Shown here: piece by piece, positions 61,662-64,000 of the stretch
How positions within the stretch are numbered: position 1 is the stretch's first letter
Layout: each line of letters begins with the position of its first letter
NCBI GenBank assembly: GCA_041394845.1
Contig: JAWKHL010000004.1
Span: 1 to 64,000, forward strand
Reading direction: 5' to 3'
DNA: 64,000 nucleotides
Source: JAHCHG01 sp041394845
Lineage (GTDB): Bacteria > Acidobacteriota > Blastocatellia > Pyrinomonadales > Pyrinomonadaceae
Made by a program: the position numbers and the translations under genes
Notes under the pieces: generated by a model
The model's input: the letters and a program-made list of their open reading frames with translations, nothing else
Told to the model about the DNA's origin: nothing
The model's database searches: none

Positions 61662-62023
61662 GACTCGATTTTCTCCTGACTCTGATTAAATTGTAATTTA
61701 ATGTTTTTTGCCCGTGTATTTCTGCAACTAATAAGGAAACACCGCGGTTTTTCGTTTTGTGACAAATTTTTTCTACATTTTTTTTGTTTGATTCCAAAAA
61801 ACGGAAACGGCCGCCAAACGCCGTCCGGTCGAACTTGACGACCGGGCATTTTCGGTCAATACTTGGAATGTCAAATAGCTCTCCTTGGATATAAATAAAG
61901 GTAAAAATACTTGGAATAAACCGTAACAACTATTTAATGTAGGAAGTCATCTGAGGGATTTACTTTGCCTATTGAATTTGATAGTTTATTTAATTTGATT
62001 GCTGAAGTTTCAGGGAGTTAACG
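61662..62023. other. Divergent intergenic gap
   Basis: No gene. AATACTTGGAAT occurs at 61858-61869 and 61906-61917, 48 bases apart, which may be a pair of binding sites between the DUF4097 genes and the PHP gene. Confidence 0.45.
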
Positions 62024-63271
62024 ATGAATTTAAAACAAACCAACTTGCATATCTTGCACCAAGCAAAAGACTTGAGCCAAGAAGCCAAAGCGGGTGTTTC
62101 CCTTCATTGCCACACCGAACATTCCAAAGAAATGCTCGATTTTGTCCCACATTACGGCGAAAAACTTCCGATCATTTCGTATTTTTGGAAAAAAGAGCGC
62201 GAGAAGTATCTGAAACGCGAGGGCAAGGGACTGGATTTTTCGACCGGATTCTGGATGCCTCCGATGACCGCTCATGAGGTTTACGATCTGGAAAAAGGAC
62301 AGATCAACGGGGCCGGCCTTGAAGCCATGGTTTCGCTGACCGATCACGACAGCATCGAGGCCAATCTCAATGTCAACCGGCAAACGGAAAACGAAAAAGC
62401 GCCCATCTCGCTGGAATGGACCGTCCCTTTCGAATACGGTTTTTTCCACGTCGGCATTCACAATCTGCCGCCGAATCGCGCCGAGGAACTGACCAAAACG
62501 CTGCTTGATTTCACCTTCAACGAAGAGCTCCACAACAGCGAAAATCTGCGCGATCTGTTCGCATTGCTCAACAGCATTCCCGAGATCCTGATCGTCCTTA
62601 ATCATCCGATCTGGGACATCGAACTGGTCGGAAAAGAGCGCCACGCCACTTTGCTCAAAAACTTTCTCAAAGAACACGGCAAATGGATCCACGCTTTTGA
62701 GATCAACGGTTTTCGTTCCTGGTCCGAGAACAAAGCGGTGATCGAAATGGCCGAAGCCCTCGGGTTCCCATTGGTAACGGGCGGCGACCGGCACGGCTGC
62801 CGACCGAATACGGTCATCAATCTGACCAACAGCCGCACCTTCTCCGAGTTCGTCGAAGAGATCCGGGTCGATAAACGAAGCGAGGTCGTTCTGATGCCGG
62901 AATACCGTTATCCGCTTCATTCGCGCCAGTTGCAATCTTTTTCAGAGATCCTGAAATTCTATCCGGATTTTCCCGAAGGCCGAAAACGATGGTTCGACCG
63001 GGTTTATTTCGACATCGGCGACGGTTTCGGAGTCCGGCCGCTATCGGTTCACTGGGAGTTCGGCGGCCCGACCTGGCTCCGCTGGGCGGTCTGGACGCTC
63101 GGGGTTCTGGGCTCTCCGACCGTGCGCCCCCTCTTTACTCTGGCCCGGAAGAAAAAGGACCGGGTGCCGAAAAATTCCGAGAAGGCCAAATTCGAGATCC
63201 CCGATCTGCAGGAGATCGCGGCCAGTCTGGCGGCCGAACCGCCGCAAACCAACACGAATTTTGCATCATAG
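62024..63271 (+). CDS. PHP-domain phosphoesterase-like protein
   Basis: A 415-residue protein with the PHP metal-binding motifs: SLHCHTEHSKEM (His28, His30), VSLTDHDSIEANL, LEWTVPFEYGFFHVGIHNLP, LIVLNHPIWDIEL, HAFEINGFRSW and VTGGDRHGCRPN. A C-terminal region follows with a hydrophobic stretch (WLRWAVWTLGVLGSPTVRP) that may touch the membrane. PHP proteins hydrolyse phosphoesters; the substrate is unknown. A glycosyltransferase follows 223 bases later, which suggests a role in envelope glycoconjugates. Confidence 0.82.
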   Translation: MNLKQTNLHILHQAKDLSQEAKAGVSLHCHTEHSKEMLDFVPHYGEKLPIISYFWKKEREKYLKREGKGLDFSTGFWMPPMTAHEVYDLEKGQINGAGLEAMVSLTDHDSIEANLNVNRQTENEKAPISLEWTVPFEYGFFHVGIHNLPPNRAEELTKTLLDFTFNEELHNSENLRDLFALLNSIPEILIVLNHPIWDIELVGKERHATLLKNFLKEHGKWIHAFEINGFRSWSENKAVIEMAEALGFPLVTGGDRHGCRPNTVINLTNSRTFSEFVEEIRVDKRSEVVLMPEYRYPLHSRQLQSFSEILKFYPDFPEGRKRWFDRVYFDIGDGFGVRPLSVHWEFGGPTWLRWAVWTLGVLGSPTVRPLFTLARKKKDRVPKNSEKAKFEIPDLQEIAASLAAEPPQTNTNFAS

Positions 63272-63292
63272 CCGACCGGTTCTAATAACAAA

Positions 63293-63338
63293 GGTGTCGG
63301 GGCAAGACGGATGAACTTGCCCCGACACCCTTTTTTTC
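63293..63338 (+). terminator. Terminator of the PHP gene
   Basis: GGTGTCGGGGCAAG and CTTGCCCCGACACC form a perfect 14-bp stem around ACGGATGAA, followed by a run of T. Confidence 0.95.
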
Positions 63339-63416
63339 GTAATATTTTTTGTTTCGCTGATCGAGTTTTTTTTGATTGTTTTTTTTCGCATTTATTGAAA
63401 ACTAACGTCTTTATTT

Positions 63417-63447
63417 TCTGAAATTTGAAATCCGAGATCTGAAATCA
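63417..63447 (-). repeat. Degenerate AAATCC array before the glycosyltransferase gene
   Basis: GAAATTTGAAATCCGAGATC and the following TGAAATC; same unit as the other heptamer arrays. Confidence 0.65.
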
Positions 63448-63494
63448 TCGGGAACTCCGATCCGAAAACTTTTGAAACTGTTGTGAGTAAAACA

Positions 63495-64000
63495 ATGCGC
63501 GTCGCTTACTTTCCCGATTCCTTTCTGGAAGTCAACGGCGTGGCCATGACAAGCAATCGCCTGATAGGGTTTGTCCGCAAAAGGGGCTACCCTTTTTTGT
63601 GCGTCTACGCCGGCCCCAAAACCGAGGTCCGGCACGAGGACAACATCACCTTCATTTCGCTCAAGCGGTCGCCGGTTTCCATTCGAATGGACGAAGACCT
63701 CAAATACGATCCGCTGTTTCAGCGCCACGTCCGGCTGGTCCGCCGCGAACTGGAAAAGTTCGAACCCGATGTTTTTCACATCACCGGAGTCAATGACGTC
63801 AGCATCATCGGCGCTTATCTGGCCTGGAAAATGGACGTCGCCCTGCTCGGTTCCTGGCACACCAACATTCACGAATACGCCGCCCGCCGTCTGAGAAAGA
63901 CCTTCGGTTTTCTGCCGTCCAAAATGAGCCATTCGTTCACCGATTTTCTGGAACGGAAAATTCTCGACGGGGCCAAACTTTACTACAAGATGCCCCAGAT
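63495..64000 (+). CDS. Glycosyltransferase family 4 protein (partial, 3' end off the window)
   Basis: The N-terminal ~168 residues of a GT-B-fold GT4 enzyme. MRVAYFPDSFLEVNGVAMTS is the family's first strand and glycine-loop region, KFEPDVFHITGVNDVSIIG and GSWHTNIHEYAARR are the acceptor-side motifs. The open frame runs to the right edge. It resembles the MgtA/PimB-type hexosyl or mannosyl transferases. The upstream PHP gene is separated by a terminator, so this gene probably has its own promoter. Confidence 0.87.
   Translation, partial: MRVAYFPDSFLEVNGVAMTSNRLIGFVRKRGYPFLCVYAGPKTEVRHEDNITFISLKRSPVSIRMDEDLKYDPLFQRHVRLVRRELEKFEPDVFHITGVNDVSIIGAYLAWKMDVALLGSWHTNIHEYAARRLRKTFGFLPSKMSHSFTDFLERKILDGAKLYYKMPQ

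Overview
The window looks like chromosomal DNA of an Acidobacteriota bacterium, most likely class Blastocatellia (Pyrinomonas-like). This is inferred from gene families rather than a marker gene: an Oar-type TonB-dependent receptor with a carboxypeptidase-regulatory domain, a DUF5916 outer-membrane protein, tandem DUF4097 proteins, a PATAN/DnaJ/TPR protein, an ECF sigma operon with DUF4252, and secreted subtilases with MLMSDG-type repeats. No rRNA, tRNA, CRISPR array or intact transposase was seen.

Region 1 (1-12.85 kb) is a candidate locus for a sulfated glycan. It holds a secreted GH2 glycosidase with a malectin-like domain, a TonB receptor, a LacI regulator, an MFS sugar transporter, a secreted endonuclease/exonuclease/phosphatase-fold hydrolase, a secreted FGly sulfatase, and a lipoprotein formylglycine-generating enzyme. 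A 13-bp LacI-like operator sits in tandem between receptor and regulator, and once more at the 5' end of the FGE gene. Region 2 (12.9-15.1 kb) is an AT-rich AraC regulator/hydrolase pair bracketed by inverted heptamer arrays. Region 3 (15.1-34.8 kb) is mostly housekeeping: ligA, a MazEF-type pair, a Rieske oxygenase, panBC, maf, dciA and gatC/gatA. It also carries c-di-GMP genes (two GGDEF proteins and one HD-GYP) and a PATAN-J-TPR protein.

Region 4 (35-43.1 kb) is the most unusual. Two paralogous secreted subtilases each carry, between signal peptide and protease, a module that reads like the first AAA+ domain of ClpA/ClpB with its Walker motifs destroyed. An inhibitor-like propeptide follows, and the proteins end in hexapeptide MSDG repeats. 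Both genes have a -24/-12 (sigma-54) promoter and a near-identical long palindrome upstream. A secreted oligopeptidase B lies next to them. Region 5 (43.7-46.3 kb) is an ECF sigma operon. Region 6 (46.5-49 kb) is an AT-rich accessory island with an ATPase/TOPRIM pair (candidate defence system) and a DUF433/DUF5615 toxin-antitoxin pair. Region 7 (49.1-64 kb) holds citrate synthase, a SAM hydrolase, a glycine-zipper protein, an M16 peptidase pair, the DUF5916 protein, two DUF4097 proteins, and a PHP/glycosyltransferase pair cut by the right edge.

A second theme is short low-complexity heptamer arrays, often as inverted arms, in at least ten intergenic gaps. Some have invaded coding sequences (maf, the anti-sigma-like gene and the lipoprotein inside the gat cluster).
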